From assembly GCA_052161605.1 (NCBI GenBank), contig CP197409.1: a stretch of 64,000 nucleotides of DNA; one strand, 5' to 3'. Made by a program: the position numbers and the translations under genes. The notes under the pieces are model-generated. The model had not been told where the DNA came from and searched no databases. It saw nothing but the letters and a program-made list of their open reading frames with translations. Positions 53,161-62,507 of the stretch are shown in pieces. Positions within the stretch are counted from its first letter, which is position 1. Each line of letters opens with the position of its first letter. This DNA is from JBKCUI01 sp052161605. GTDB taxonomy: Bacteria; Planctomycetota; Planctomycetia; Pirellulales; Pirellulaceae.

Positions 53161-54099
53161 CTACTGGAATCGCCAATCCAACCCGAGATCTAAGTTCACT
53201 GCCGAATGCGTAAGAGCACCCACGCTGATTCGTTCTAAGCCCGTTTTTGCGATGGACGCGATGCTTTCGAGATTTACTCCACCAGAAGCCTCTAACTCCA
53301 CAGCGGGGTTCATGCGGTCTCGGATCGCTACGCACTCCATCAGTTGATCGCAGCTCATATTATCGAGCAAAACGATATCCGGTCCCGCTTCGATGGCGGA
53401 CGCCAATTGTCCAGGCGAGTCGATCTCAATCTCGATAAACTGGGGATTTTCTGACTCAGGCAAACCCCGCAGAAAGTTCTTTGCCTGCCGCACAGCATCT
53501 CCCGCATCCATAACGACGCTATCAGAAACCGCCCGCGACGCTAGGTGATTGTCCTTGATCAGGATGGCATCGAACAAGCCCATTCGATGATTTGCACCCC
53601 CTCCGCACAATACTGCGTACTTCTCAACCCGCCGCCAGCCCGGGGTCGTTTTTCGCGTGTCGAATACCTGTGCCCTTGTTCCCACAACTTTTTCGGCGAA
53701 CAGGGCAGTCAAGGTAGCGATCCCGCAAAGCCGCCCCAAAAAGTTCAGTACCGTTCGCTCGCATGTCAGTAAATCTCTGGCCTCTCCTCGTAGGGTGGCC
53801 AGCGTTTGCTTAGCTTCAAAGGGCTCCCCGTCCTCAACGTGCAGTTCGCATTTCACCGTGCACTCAAACTCGGACAATATCGCCTCTATCAAGCCGGTAC
53901 CGGCCGCAATTCCGGCCACCCTAGCGACAATATCCGCCTGACCGCTCACCCCTTCTGGAACGATCGCCATCGTCGTGAGATCCATTCCACGATCCAAATC
54001 CTCACGGATCGCTAACCGAGTTAAATGGCTCAAGTCATCTAGCAGCATCAGATCGCTGGATCGAGAGCGTATCAACTCACGAGAAAGGGCAGTTTGCAT
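53161..54099 (-). CDS. nadC: Nicotinate-nucleotide pyrophosphorylase (carboxylating)
   Basis: A 312-residue quinolinate phosphoribosyltransferase, which makes nicotinate mononucleotide in NAD synthesis. Seen: IREDLDRGMDLTTMAIVPEG, TVLNFLGRLCGIATLT, the substrate-binding DTRKTTPGWRRVEKYAVLCG segment, HRMGLFDAILIKDNH, IEIEIDSPGQLASA, and ASGGVNLESIASIAKTGLE with GALTHSA at the C-terminus. Slightly longer than usual at the N-terminus. ATG at 54099. Convergent with tdh and divergent from the secreted protein at 54242. Confidence 0.96.
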   Translation of the reverse strand: MQTALSRELIRSRSSDLMLLDDLSHLTRLAIREDLDRGMDLTTMAIVPEGVSGQADIVARVAGIAAGTGLIEAILSEFECTVKCELHVEDGEPFEAKQTLATLRGEARDLLTCERTVLNFLGRLCGIATLTALFAEKVVGTRAQVFDTRKTTPGWRRVEKYAVLCGGGANHRMGLFDAILIKDNHLASRAVSDSVVMDAGDAVRQAKNFLRGLPESENPQFIEIEIDSPGQLASAIEAGPDIVLLDNMSCDQLMECVAIRDRMNPAVELEASGGVNLESIASIAKTGLERISVGALTHSAVNLDLGLDWRFQ

Positions 54100-54241
54100 A
54101 AAAGTCCTTGCGATGCGGATTGTTAGATCGTGGCGATGCCGTATAGTGTAACTGAGAGGGAACGGTGTTCGCCTCCGTTCCCGCCTGCGAGAGCTACCTG
54201 CTTCTTGCCTTTAACCGTAACCGATTGAGAGAACTAGTAAA

Positions 54242-54820
54242 ATGCGTCTTCGACTAGCTTTGACTTTGTTTTTGCTCCCCCCTTTCGTTTGCCTTCACGG
54301 TTCAAGTGGATTTTCCCAAGATCAGGCCGCCGAAAAGCCCGCAGAGGTTAAACCTTTTGCGTTCGAAGGCACTAAGGTTTCTTTGACCCCACCCGCGACC
54401 TGGAAAAGTGCTCCCCCCAAAAACCAGATGATCGAGGGAGAGTTTCGATTCCCAGCTGAGGGAAAAGAGTCCGTTCGCATCACTTTTTCTAGATCCGGTG
54501 GTTCGATCGATGCCAACGTGAAACGATGGATTGGACAATTCGAAGGCGTAAACTCAGAAGAAACCAAGGTCGACAAGAAAGAGATCAGCAAATTGACGGT
54601 CCACACCGTCGACGTTTCCGGTACCTATCTTGACTCGATGGGGGGTGGTCCCTTTGCTCCTGGCCCAACCAAAAAACAGGAGAACTATCGCATGATTGGG
54701 GCGATCATCGAAATGCCAAAGGGGCAAAGCTTGTTTATAAAAGCCTACGGTCCGAAGGATTTGGTAGAAAAAACCAAGTCCGATTTTGACAAGATGATCG
54801 ACGGCATCACCAACAAGTAG
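54242..54820 (+). CDS. Small secreted protein of unknown function
   Basis: A 192-residue exported protein. The signal peptide (LRLALTLFLLPPFVCLHGSS) is followed by a compact domain of beta and helical segments (GTKVSLTPPATWKSAPP, EGEFRFPAEGKESVRITFSR, TVHTVDVSGTYLD, YRMIGAIIEMPKGQSLFIKA) and a helical C-terminus. It resembles planctomycete secreted proteins with a PsbP-like pattern, but no catalytic residues stand out. ATG at 54242. The nagB gene follows after 24 bases in the same direction, so they may be co-transcribed. Confidence 0.75.
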   Translation: MRLRLALTLFLLPPFVCLHGSSGFSQDQAAEKPAEVKPFAFEGTKVSLTPPATWKSAPPKNQMIEGEFRFPAEGKESVRITFSRSGGSIDANVKRWIGQFEGVNSEETKVDKKEISKLTVHTVDVSGTYLDSMGGGPFAPGPTKKQENYRMIGAIIEMPKGQSLFIKAYGPKDLVEKTKSDFDKMIDGITNK

Positions 54821-54844
54821 TAGCCAATCTAGCTGGGATCAAAA

Positions 54845-55660
54845 TTGAGAGTTGTTATTTTGCAGGCCGCAGATGATGTGGCTGAGTTTGCGGCGAACGT
54901 CGTTTCCGATTTGGTGAATGCACGAGCCAGAGAGACGCAACCTTGCGTTTTGGGATTAGCCACCGGCGGAACGCCCCTCGGGCTCTATGGACGCTTGGTG
55001 GATCGTTACAGGTCAGGCGAGATCTCCTTTCGAGGTGTCGAGAGTTTTAATCTCGACGAGTATGTGGGAATACCGCCTGACCATCTCCAGAGCTACCACC
55101 ATTACATGAACGAGGCTTTGTTCAAGCACGTAGATTTTGCAGAGGGCTCGACTCACGTACCCAAGACTTGGGAGTGCGATCTGGAGGAAAGTGCGTCAAG
55201 CTACGAGCAGGCAATCAAGCATTGCGGCGGTGTCGATTTGCAAATCCTCGGTATCGGGACCGATGGGCATATCGGTTTCAACGAGGTTGGCTCCTCCCTC
55301 GCATCGCGAACCCGCTTGAAAACCTTGACCCGCCAAACGCGACTCGACAATGCGCGTTTCTTTTCGATCGCTGAAGACGTTCCGAAAATGGCTCTAACGA
55401 TGGGGATTGCAACCATTCTGGAAAGCCGATCAGTGCTACTCATGGCGACCGGCAAGTCGAAAGCTAACGCAATCGCTGGTTGTGTAGAAGGCCCTGTTTC
55501 TGCGGGTAACCCATCGAGCGCATTGCAGCTACACCCTAATGTGGTCATTGTTGTCGATGAAGCTGCCGCGAGCTCGCTCAAGCATCAGGATTACTACAGG
55601 GATTCGGAAAACGTCCGCAACAGTTTGCCGTCCTCTCAACTCCATGCAAATCGAACATAG
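54845..55660 (+). CDS. nagB: Glucosamine-6-phosphate deaminase (TTG start)
   Basis: A 271-residue enzyme converting glucosamine-6-phosphate to fructose-6-phosphate and ammonia. Seen: LATGGTPLGLYGRLV, FNLDEYVGI with catalytic Asp71 and the core ILGIGTDGHIGFNEVGSS (Asp140, His142). The start is a TTG at 54845. The conserved N-terminus begins right there with RVVILQAADD, GGGATC lies 7 bases upstream, and the first ATG is far inside the domain. It follows a small secreted-protein gene by 24 bases. Its last 25 bases overlap the end of the ABC exporter gene on the other strand. The nearest deacetylase candidate is the NagA-like gene at 1776-3002. Confidence 0.93.
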   Translation: MRVVILQAADDVAEFAANVVSDLVNARARETQPCVLGLATGGTPLGLYGRLVDRYRSGEISFRGVESFNLDEYVGIPPDHLQSYHHYMNEALFKHVDFAEGSTHVPKTWECDLEESASSYEQAIKHCGGVDLQILGIGTDGHIGFNEVGSSLASRTRLKTLTRQTRLDNARFFSIAEDVPKMALTMGIATILESRSVLLMATGKSKANAIAGCVEGPVSAGNPSSALQLHPNVVIVVDEAAASSLKHQDYYRDSENVRNSLPSSQLHANRT

Positions 55661-57462
55661 TTGAAGTGGCGGTACAGCTCACTTTCTTCAAGCAGCTTTT
55701 GATGGGTTCCATGGGCCACGACTCTACCCTCATGGAACATGATAATCTGATCGGCGGCTCGCAGAGTGCTCAATCTTTCTGGCACAACGATCACAGTCGC
55801 TCCTCTGCTCTTCAGATTCTTGAGTGCAAGCAGCGAGTCACTCTCTTCCTGAGCTGAGACGCGGGTTTTAGGCTCGATCGCAACGATAATGGTAGGCTTT
55901 CGGATCAAAGCTCGTGCGATTCCCAATCGAAACAGATGGTCGGGCGGCAACCGTTCGTCGTTGCTTGAAAGAACAGTGCCTAATCCATCTGTGAGATTCA
56001 ATATCCCCTCGGCCACGCGTGCCTCGCGTGCGATGGCTATCAGATCCATGGTCGTATCCTTCTTGACACCGGCCAAAAGATTTTCCTCGACTGTACCATC
56101 CAAAAGCGGACCGCGATCGTTGATAAGCAGCGCGTTCCGTCTCAGACTAGAGTTGTCGAGATCAATAAGATTAACGCCATCTATCAGAATCCGACCACTA
56201 ATCGGCTTTCCAAATCCCAGCATCATCTCGCTAAAAGCTTGGGCGGTTCCGTGATCCAAAGAAACGATCGCCGTCATCGTTTTGGGGTACATTGCTAACG
56301 ATACATCGTCGAGCAAACGGTTCCTGTTACTATCTCGAAAGGCAACGTGTTCCCAAATCACCGCACTTTGTACGGGGCTCACGGTCGCCCCGGATTCCGA
56401 GTCAGGTCCGATGGTGGGAAGCGACAAGTACTGCACCAGTTTGTCCGCTGCTGTGCTTGCGTTGATGCGTTTGCGAATCCCGCGATTCAATTGGAACAAA
56501 CTGCTAACGGAAATAACAACACTCCCGATTAACGCGAGCACATCTCCAACATGCAGTACCGAGTTGGGCTCCAGAACGCGAATGCTCAGGACGAACATGA
56601 GCAAAGCACCCAGCATGGTTATACATGATAACAACCAAGGGGATCTTAGGCTTTCCTCATCAGCGATTCGAAAATGAGCTCGATGAAAATTCTCAACCTG
56701 ACCATGAAAGAGCGACTCGATGTTGGCTCTTTGGTCGATCGATTCCAGCAAAGTCGATGACTCGCAAAGATAGATCAGTTGCTCGTGAGCATTCCTCCGT
56801 TGCTCGGCCAGAACGGGTCGATTCTTCCGCTGGTTGGCTTCTAAACGCAGATACAGTCCCCAACCAACAACCAGCGCCAATAGTGCGAGTATTGTGAACC
56901 AAAAGTTTATACAGCATGCTAAAGCGAGAGCCACTCCCGCCTGAATCAAACAGCGAGGAAAGATGCGAAACCAATCGGTCCAAGCATCCCGTACCCGTGG
57001 CACATCCGCTTGAATCAGTCCACGCAGCGTGCCGCGCTGCCCTGAAAGTCCCTGCTCAACGGATAGATCGCGAGCTTTGTGAAAGAGCCTTGTCAGAAGT
57101 GATGATGTCAACTCCAAGGATGCCTGCATAGCGGAGCGCCGCGAAAGCAAATAGAAAAAACGTTCCGCGACAAACGCGACTAAGATAATGGCAACCAAGG
57201 CGATCGCGACTCGCAGCAGATTTGGCTCTGCGGACAGTGTCGACGTATCGATTTCAAAGTAAGGACTCACGTTCAGAGTCTTGGGTAGACTTCGCTTTCC
57301 AAGCTCGTCGGTTTGGACCACGAAGAGTAACTGCGTCAGCCAACCTAGAGCCACCAACAACAACGGGAGCAAAAGTGAGGAAACCACCCCAAATATCAAC
57401 GCATACCACCTTGAGACGGGGATCAGTTGCTTCTCTTGAAGCTTGGTCCAGGAAGCTTGCAT
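55636..57462 (-). CDS. ABC exporter-like protein with degenerate nucleotide-binding domain
   Basis: A 608-residue protein with a type I ABC exporter layout: about six transmembrane helices (residues 1-330), then an ATPase-like domain. Every key ATPase motif is altered. Walker A reads SLDHGTAQA (401-409, no Lys). The Q-loop Gln is Asp449. The signature LSGGQ is LPPDH (505-509). Walker B ends in VAIEP with no Asp before Glu530. The H-loop His is Glu562 (VIVVPERLSTLRAADQI). The fold outside these motifs is well kept (SGRILIDGVNLIDLDNSSLRR, GIARALIRKP, MFHEGRVVAHGTHQKLL), so this is a maintained pseudo-ATPase rather than a broken gene. It may pair with a normal half-transporter or serve a non-transport role. 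ATG at 57462, with no partner nearby. Confidence 0.9.
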   Translation of the reverse strand: MQASWTKLQEKQLIPVSRWYALIFGVVSSLLLPLLLVALGWLTQLLFVVQTDELGKRSLPKTLNVSPYFEIDTSTLSAEPNLLRVAIALVAIILVAFVAERFFYLLSRRSAMQASLELTSSLLTRLFHKARDLSVEQGLSGQRGTLRGLIQADVPRVRDAWTDWFRIFPRCLIQAGVALALACCINFWFTILALLALVVGWGLYLRLEANQRKNRPVLAEQRRNAHEQLIYLCESSTLLESIDQRANIESLFHGQVENFHRAHFRIADEESLRSPWLLSCITMLGALLMFVLSIRVLEPNSVLHVGDVLALIGSVVISVSSLFQLNRGIRKRINASTAADKLVQYLSLPTIGPDSESGATVSPVQSAVIWEHVAFRDSNRNRLLDDVSLAMYPKTMTAIVSLDHGTAQAFSEMMLGFGKPISGRILIDGVNLIDLDNSSLRRNALLINDRGPLLDGTVEENLLAGVKKDTTMDLIAIAREARVAEGILNLTDGLGTVLSSNDERLPPDHLFRLGIARALIRKPTIIVAIEPKTRVSAQEESDSLLALKNLKSRGATVIVVPERLSTLRAADQIIMFHEGRVVAHGTHQKLLEESELYRHFNYVRFAWS

Positions 57463-57757
57463 GGATTGCCCTTACTACTAACGGGATCATGGAGGATGGA
57501 ATCTGTTCGAATGAGCTGTGCAGTCGATTGGTTAAGCAAACCTCGACTCGATTTGTCGTCCGACCCTCTCACTATAACCAAAACCACAGCCCATTCGATC
57601 GCAACCGACGTTGGTTTGTAGCGGTTTTTCCTTTTGGGTGACTACAAAATCGCATCGGTTGCCAGATTGCGACACGACTACCAGGACCTGTTGAAAAAAA
57701 TCAACCTAACATTCCCTAGTAGAAAGGCACCGTCTCTCCCCTCCCAAACTCGCAACT

Positions 57758-59200
57758 ATGACCGCTCCTGTCAAAATATTTTTAGCAGACGACGATCGCT
57801 GGCTCCTGGAATCGATGTCTGACTGGCTCTGCAGCGAAGGTTTCGCAGTCAGTACAGCCGATAGCATAGAAAGTGCTAAATCAGAGCTATTGCGAATGGA
57901 GCCAGACCTCATGTTGTGTGATGTCCGATTCGAAGATGGAGACGGCCTCAAATTTCTGCGACATGTGCGTCGCTCGTATCCAGATCTCCCCGTCATCATG
58001 ATGTCCGGTTACGCAGGCCCTGACGCGGCTCGTGATGCCTTGGCTGGTGGTGCTTTTGAACTCCTTTCGAAACCGATTATCGACGAGGAATTGAGGACGA
58101 CGATTCAAAGAGCCCTGAATCAGCGAAACATCGAACAAGAAAATGCCCGCCTCAAAGAAGAACTTGATCGTCGGTTTGGCATGGAGAGTATCGTGAGTCA
58201 CGATCTCCGTATGCTTAAAATCTTTGAGATGATCGATCAGGTCGCTGATACGAAAGCTACGATTTTGATCACGGGCGAAAATGGAACGGGCAAAAGCATG
58301 ATAGCGCGAGCTATTCATAAGAAATCGTCCCGTCGGAAAAAGCCATTCGTCGAGGTCGCTTGCGGTGCCCTGCCAGACAATCTTTTAGAGAGCGAACTGT
58401 TCGGTCACGTCGCAGGTGCCTTCACAGGTGCAATCGGAAATAAGACGGGCAAGTTCTTGCAGGCAGACCAGGGGACACTTTTTTTGGATGAGATTGGAAC
58501 AGCCTCGACAGCACTGCAAATTAAATTGCTGCGTGCCTTACAAGAGTTCGAGTTTGAACCTCTCGGTGGATTAGATACGATTTCCGTTGACACTCGGGCG
58601 ATTCTCGCCACCAACGAAAATCTAGAAAAGGCAGTCGCCGAAGGTCGCTTTCGTCAAGACTTATTCTATCGCATCCAGGTCATCCATATCGAGCTTCCTT
58701 CCTTGCGAGAACGACGAGATGACATACCAATTCTTGCGAATCATTTCCTTAAAAAGGTCTGTACGGAATACAATCGCAAGATTCATGGTTTCTCGAGCCA
58801 AGCTATGAATGCCTTGATCTCTCACTCGTGGCCAGGCAACATTCGAGAGTTGGAGAACGCAATCCAACGTGCCGTGTTGCTTGCGAAGTCGGATGCAATC
58901 GAAACCGACGTCCTCCCGATTTCGATAACGCACAAATCTAGCAGCACGACTTCAGGCCAAAATGAACCTTGGACAAACCGATCGATCGAATTAACGACGA
59001 ATCCGAATGAGCTCCCAATAGCTAAATCGATCCTTCCCTTAAGTGAAGCTCTCGAAGGCCCTGAGCGGCAAATCATTCTTGCCGCACTGGAAGCCAATGG
59101 CTGGAACCGCAACATCACCGCAGACTTACTCGGAATCAACCGTACGACACTCTATAAAAAAATGAAGAAGCTGGGGATCGAAGAGCCGACGCCTCAATGA
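57758..59200 (+). CDS. Sigma-54-dependent response regulator (NtrC family)
   Basis: A 480-residue regulator. The receiver domain (residues 1-125) has the DDD pocket (10-13) and the phosphorylatable Asp55 in LCDVRFEDGDG. The AAA+ sigma-54 activation domain has Walker A ITGENGTGKS (171-180), the sigma-54 contact loop GAFTGA (220-225) and a Walker B (GTLFLDEIG). A C-terminal Fis-type helix-turn-helix (NRNITADLLGINRTTLYKKM) binds DNA. It activates sigma-54 promoters after phosphorylation. No histidine kinase gene is adjacent, so its partner must be elsewhere. ATG at 57758. It is divergent from the ABC exporter-like gene. Confidence 0.95.
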   Translation: MTAPVKIFLADDDRWLLESMSDWLCSEGFAVSTADSIESAKSELLRMEPDLMLCDVRFEDGDGLKFLRHVRRSYPDLPVIMMSGYAGPDAARDALAGGAFELLSKPIIDEELRTTIQRALNQRNIEQENARLKEELDRRFGMESIVSHDLRMLKIFEMIDQVADTKATILITGENGTGKSMIARAIHKKSSRRKKPFVEVACGALPDNLLESELFGHVAGAFTGAIGNKTGKFLQADQGTLFLDEIGTASTALQIKLLRALQEFEFEPLGGLDTISVDTRAILATNENLEKAVAEGRFRQDLFYRIQVIHIELPSLRERRDDIPILANHFLKKVCTEYNRKIHGFSSQAMNALISHSWPGNIRELENAIQRAVLLAKSDAIETDVLPISITHKSSSTTSGQNEPWTNRSIELTTNPNELPIAKSILPLSEALEGPERQIILAALEANGWNRNITADLLGINRTTLYKKMKKLGIEEPTPQ

Positions 59201-59247
59201 GTCCCAGGGGATGCGGAACGAGGGAAAACGACAGCAAGTTGCAGGAA

Positions 59248-59295
59248 CCGTCTCGTCCGTAAATAGGAGCGTAACAGCCCAAGCCTCACGGTGAC
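59248..59295 (+). repeat. Dispersed repeat, second copy of the 17600-17645 segment
   Basis: The phrases taaataggagcgtaacagcc and caagcctcacggtgac align with taaataatagcgtaatggcg and caagccatacggcgac at 17600-17645. Both copies are in intergenic DNA. The rest of the 59201-59496 gap shows no gene. Confidence 0.55.
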
Positions 59296-59496
59296 GGGCG
59301 ATGCCAAACGTGCCGGGAGTCGCCTTGGGCGACGAAACCCTAAACTAACCTGCGGAGGGGAAGAAAATGGTCGCACGGATTTCTTAATCAACTGGCTTGA
59401 TACCGTTGCACTCTCGAGTCTGTTCGCTGCTATAATACAGCCAGCCGGAATGGTATGTATGACTCGCCTCCTCTCCCACCTTACTACAGTCTAACC

Positions 59497-62496
59497 ATGA
59501 CCCATCGTTGCCTATGGCTCCTGTGTGTGAGCTTTCTTATTGCTTCCAGTGCCTGCAATTGTGCAAAGGCCGCTTCCGATGATGATGCCCTCGCGATCTT
59601 TTCCTTTAGCGAGCTTCAAGGAATGGTGGTTCGGGATTTGACTCCAATTGATCCAATAGAACTGCGGTTTCGTCAACACTCTGCAAGTTGGCGACCGGGA
59701 AGATTGCAACTGAATGCTTCAGGAATTATCGAGACTGCTGTTCCACCGAGCAAGCTGTACGCTGCATTCAAGGAATCGCAAGCGTTTACGATAGAAATGT
59801 GGATCACTCCTACCGGTATGAATCAATCAGGTCCCGCTCGTATTCTCTCCCTATCCAAAGATACGAGCTTACGCAATCTAACCATCGGACAAGATGGCGA
59901 TAAGATCGATGTTCGCCTCAGACACTCTGCCAGCGATCAGAACGGAATGCCTTCGCTGCAAACTCCGTCGGGGGCTTTAAAAAATGGGAGAAACCACCTG
60001 GTTGTTTCGAGAGATAAGACCGGTTTACTTGCTGTTTATCTCAACGGTCTCGAGGCTGCTAAAAAGACAGTCGAAGGCGACTTGAGCAATTGGGACACAT
60101 CGTTTCGACTGATTCTCGCCAACGAGGCCACTGGCGATAGGCCTTGGCTGGGTTCTTATGAGCACCTAGCTATCTTTGCAAAAGCTCTTTCTCCCGAGGA
60201 GATTTTGGAACGGTATCACTCGGGAGAAACGCAAGCGACGATATTGAGTCGCAAGCTTCCGCCATCCATCGAGCGATCAGTAGACTTCGTGACAGATGTA
60301 TTGCCAATCCTTCGTGATCGCTGTTTTGACTGCCATACTTCAGGCAATGAGGAAGGGGGGCTTAATCTTGGCCTTAGGGCTAGAACGCTCGAGGGTGGGG
60401 CGCACGGACCTGCGATGGAGCCGGGTAATAGTGCTTACAGCTTGATGATTCACCTCGTGGCTGGGTTGGACTCCTCTCGAGTCATGCCACCTGATGATGA
60501 GCCCCTCTCCAAAGAGGACATTGGTATCCTTAGGGCTTGGATTGACCAGGGAGCAATCTGGCCATCGAGTGCAGAGGTTGCCGATGCTCGAGAGGAAAAG
60601 GGACGCGAACACTGGGCGTTTCAAAGGTTGCGATCTGTCGAAGTGCCTCCCGTTGTTTTGGGGAAGATTGACGACGCACCAGCGACGTGGAAACGGCCAC
60701 AGACGCCGATCGATGCTTTTGTCCTGGACAAACAGCGATCCTTATCGCTCCCGCATGCTTTGCCCGCCGCACCTGAGCAGCTGGTGCGGCGCTTGACATT
60801 CGATCTAACGGGTCTCCCACCAACGCCTGAGCAAATCGAACGCTTTCTCGCCACTTACGACCCACGCGAGAAGTGGCCAGCTGGGCGATTTATTGACGAG
60901 CTTCTAGATTCTCCTCACTATGGAGAACGCTGGGGACGGCATTGGTTGGATGCCGCGCGTTTCGCCGAAAGTGATGGGCAGGAATCGGATGAGGACCGAC
61001 CTCAGGCGTACCTGTACCGCGATTTCGTGATCAACGCCTTCAACTCCGACATGCCCTACGATCAATTCGTTCGTTGGCAAATCGCTGGCGACGAGTTTGA
61101 GCCCAACAACGACCAGGCCATTATCGCAACTGGCTATTTGACCGGCGGTCCTCACTCGGCGCTCGGAGATACCTTTATCGAAGAGGAGCAACTCTTTAAT
61201 CGATACAACGAACTCGACGATGTGGTGTCAACCATCGGTTCCGGGATGCTCGGGTTGACGCTGGCATGTGCTCGTTGTCATGATCACAAGTACGATGCAA
61301 TCTCGGCACGGGAATACTATCGACTAATCAGTGCGTTTCACAGTGGCGATCGCAAGAAAGGCAAACTCCCCGGCGGGCAAGATGCACTCTTCTTCCGAGA
61401 CTTCGACGATAAAGTCCGCACGACATGGTACTTTCGCCGAGCAAATTTTTACGATCGTGAACTCGAGGTACAGTTAGGTTTCCCTGCTGTACTTTCTATG
61501 GGGACGCAAGCAGAGGATTATTGGCAGCGAGCACGCACAGCGGTCGAGAATCCCAAAAGCACTTTGCAGCGTCGGGCACTAGCAGATTGGCTGGTAGATG
61601 TCGATCATGGTGCAGGTCCGCTGCTAGCTCGTGTTCTGGTGAATCGTGTTTGGCAACACCATTTTGGAGTCGGTTTGGTCAGTACTCCAGGGGATTTTGG
61701 AGTACAAGGGGACGCGCCGTCACATCCGGAATTGCTCGAGTTCTTGGCGAATGATTTCGTCTCTCATGGTTGGAAAATCAAACGGTTGCACCGAATGATC
61801 CTGAACAGTGCGACATGGCAGCAAAGTCGAAACGTTGATGCGAATGTGATGAAGATAGTGTCTGCAGACCCGAAAAGTATCGACTTGGCAAATCGATACT
61901 TGTGGAAGCGAACGCCTACTCGATTAGAAGCCGAGGTCATCCGCGATAGCATGCTGGCAGTGTCGGGTACGCTCAACTCTCAGGTCGGGGGGCCTAGCTT
62001 CAAACCGCAAATACCGGCGGAAGCGAACCTGGCTCGTAATCTCAAAGGGGAACGTTATCCCGAAAAAGTCCCCGACAGTCCCGACGTGCGGCGACGCAGT
62101 ATTTACTTGTTTCACAAGCGATTACTTCCCTATCCGCTTCTTCAAGCCTTTGATCGTCCCGATCTGCTCGTGAGTTGCACCATCCGGCAAAATACGACGG
62201 TGGCACCGCAAGCTCTAGCATTAATGAACGATGAAACCGTCCGGCTCTACGCTAGCGATTTTGCGTCGCGACTGCGATTTGAGTGTCTGTCGGACGGTGA
62301 GCAAACAGCGAAACGAGCATTCTCATTGGCCTTAGGACGACAGCCAACGGAAAAGGAAGTTACCCAGTCAGTCGAGTTTTTATCTACTCAAACGCATCGA
62401 CGAAGCGAACGAGGCGAGGCTGAGGCTGAACATCAGGCGCTGACCGATTTTTGCCAAGTCATTTTCGGCCTCAATGAATTCCTCTACGTTGACTAG
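59497..62496 (+). CDS. Planctomycete PSCyt1/DUF1549/DUF1553 protein with LamG domain
   Basis: A 999-residue exported protein. A signal peptide (CLWLLCVSFLIASSACNCA) is followed by a laminin-G/concanavalin-like domain (about 55-245, with FTIEMWITPTG and GLLAVYLNGLEAA). Next is a PSCyt1 haem domain with CFDCH (VDFVTDVLPILRDRCFDCHT). A DUF1549 domain (PIDAFVLDKQRSLSLPHALP, RRLTFDLTGLPPTPEQIERF) and a DUF1553 domain (DWLVDVDHGAGPLLARVLVN, VWQHHFGVGLVSTPGDFG) complete it. These proteins occur in large paralogous sets in planctomycetes and are probably linked to degradation of complex polysaccharides. Precise function is unproven. The ATG at 59497 starts the signal peptide, and another in-frame ATG is at 59455. 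The DUF1501 gene follows after 11 bases. Confidence 0.93.
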   Translation: MTHRCLWLLCVSFLIASSACNCAKAASDDDALAIFSFSELQGMVVRDLTPIDPIELRFRQHSASWRPGRLQLNASGIIETAVPPSKLYAAFKESQAFTIEMWITPTGMNQSGPARILSLSKDTSLRNLTIGQDGDKIDVRLRHSASDQNGMPSLQTPSGALKNGRNHLVVSRDKTGLLAVYLNGLEAAKKTVEGDLSNWDTSFRLILANEATGDRPWLGSYEHLAIFAKALSPEEILERYHSGETQATILSRKLPPSIERSVDFVTDVLPILRDRCFDCHTSGNEEGGLNLGLRARTLEGGAHGPAMEPGNSAYSLMIHLVAGLDSSRVMPPDDEPLSKEDIGILRAWIDQGAIWPSSAEVADAREEKGREHWAFQRLRSVEVPPVVLGKIDDAPATWKRPQTPIDAFVLDKQRSLSLPHALPAAPEQLVRRLTFDLTGLPPTPEQIERFLATYDPREKWPAGRFIDELLDSPHYGERWGRHWLDAARFAESDGQESDEDRPQAYLYRDFVINAFNSDMPYDQFVRWQIAGDEFEPNNDQAIIATGYLTGGPHSALGDTFIEEEQLFNRYNELDDVVSTIGSGMLGLTLACARCHDHKYDAISAREYYRLISAFHSGDRKKGKLPGGQDALFFRDFDDKVRTTWYFRRANFYDRELEVQLGFPAVLSMGTQAEDYWQRARTAVENPKSTLQRRALADWLVDVDHGAGPLLARVLVNRVWQHHFGVGLVSTPGDFGVQGDAPSHPELLEFLANDFVSHGWKIKRLHRMILNSATWQQSRNVDANVMKIVSADPKSIDLANRYLWKRTPTRLEAEVIRDSMLAVSGTLNSQVGGPSFKPQIPAEANLARNLKGERYPEKVPDSPDVRRRSIYLFHKRLLPYPLLQAFDRPDLLVSCTIRQNTTVAPQALALMNDETVRLYASDFASRLRFECLSDGEQTAKRAFSLALGRQPTEKEVTQSVEFLSTQTHRRSERGEAEAEHQALTDFCQVIFGLNEFLYVD

Positions 62497-62507
62497 GAGA
62501 CAACCAA

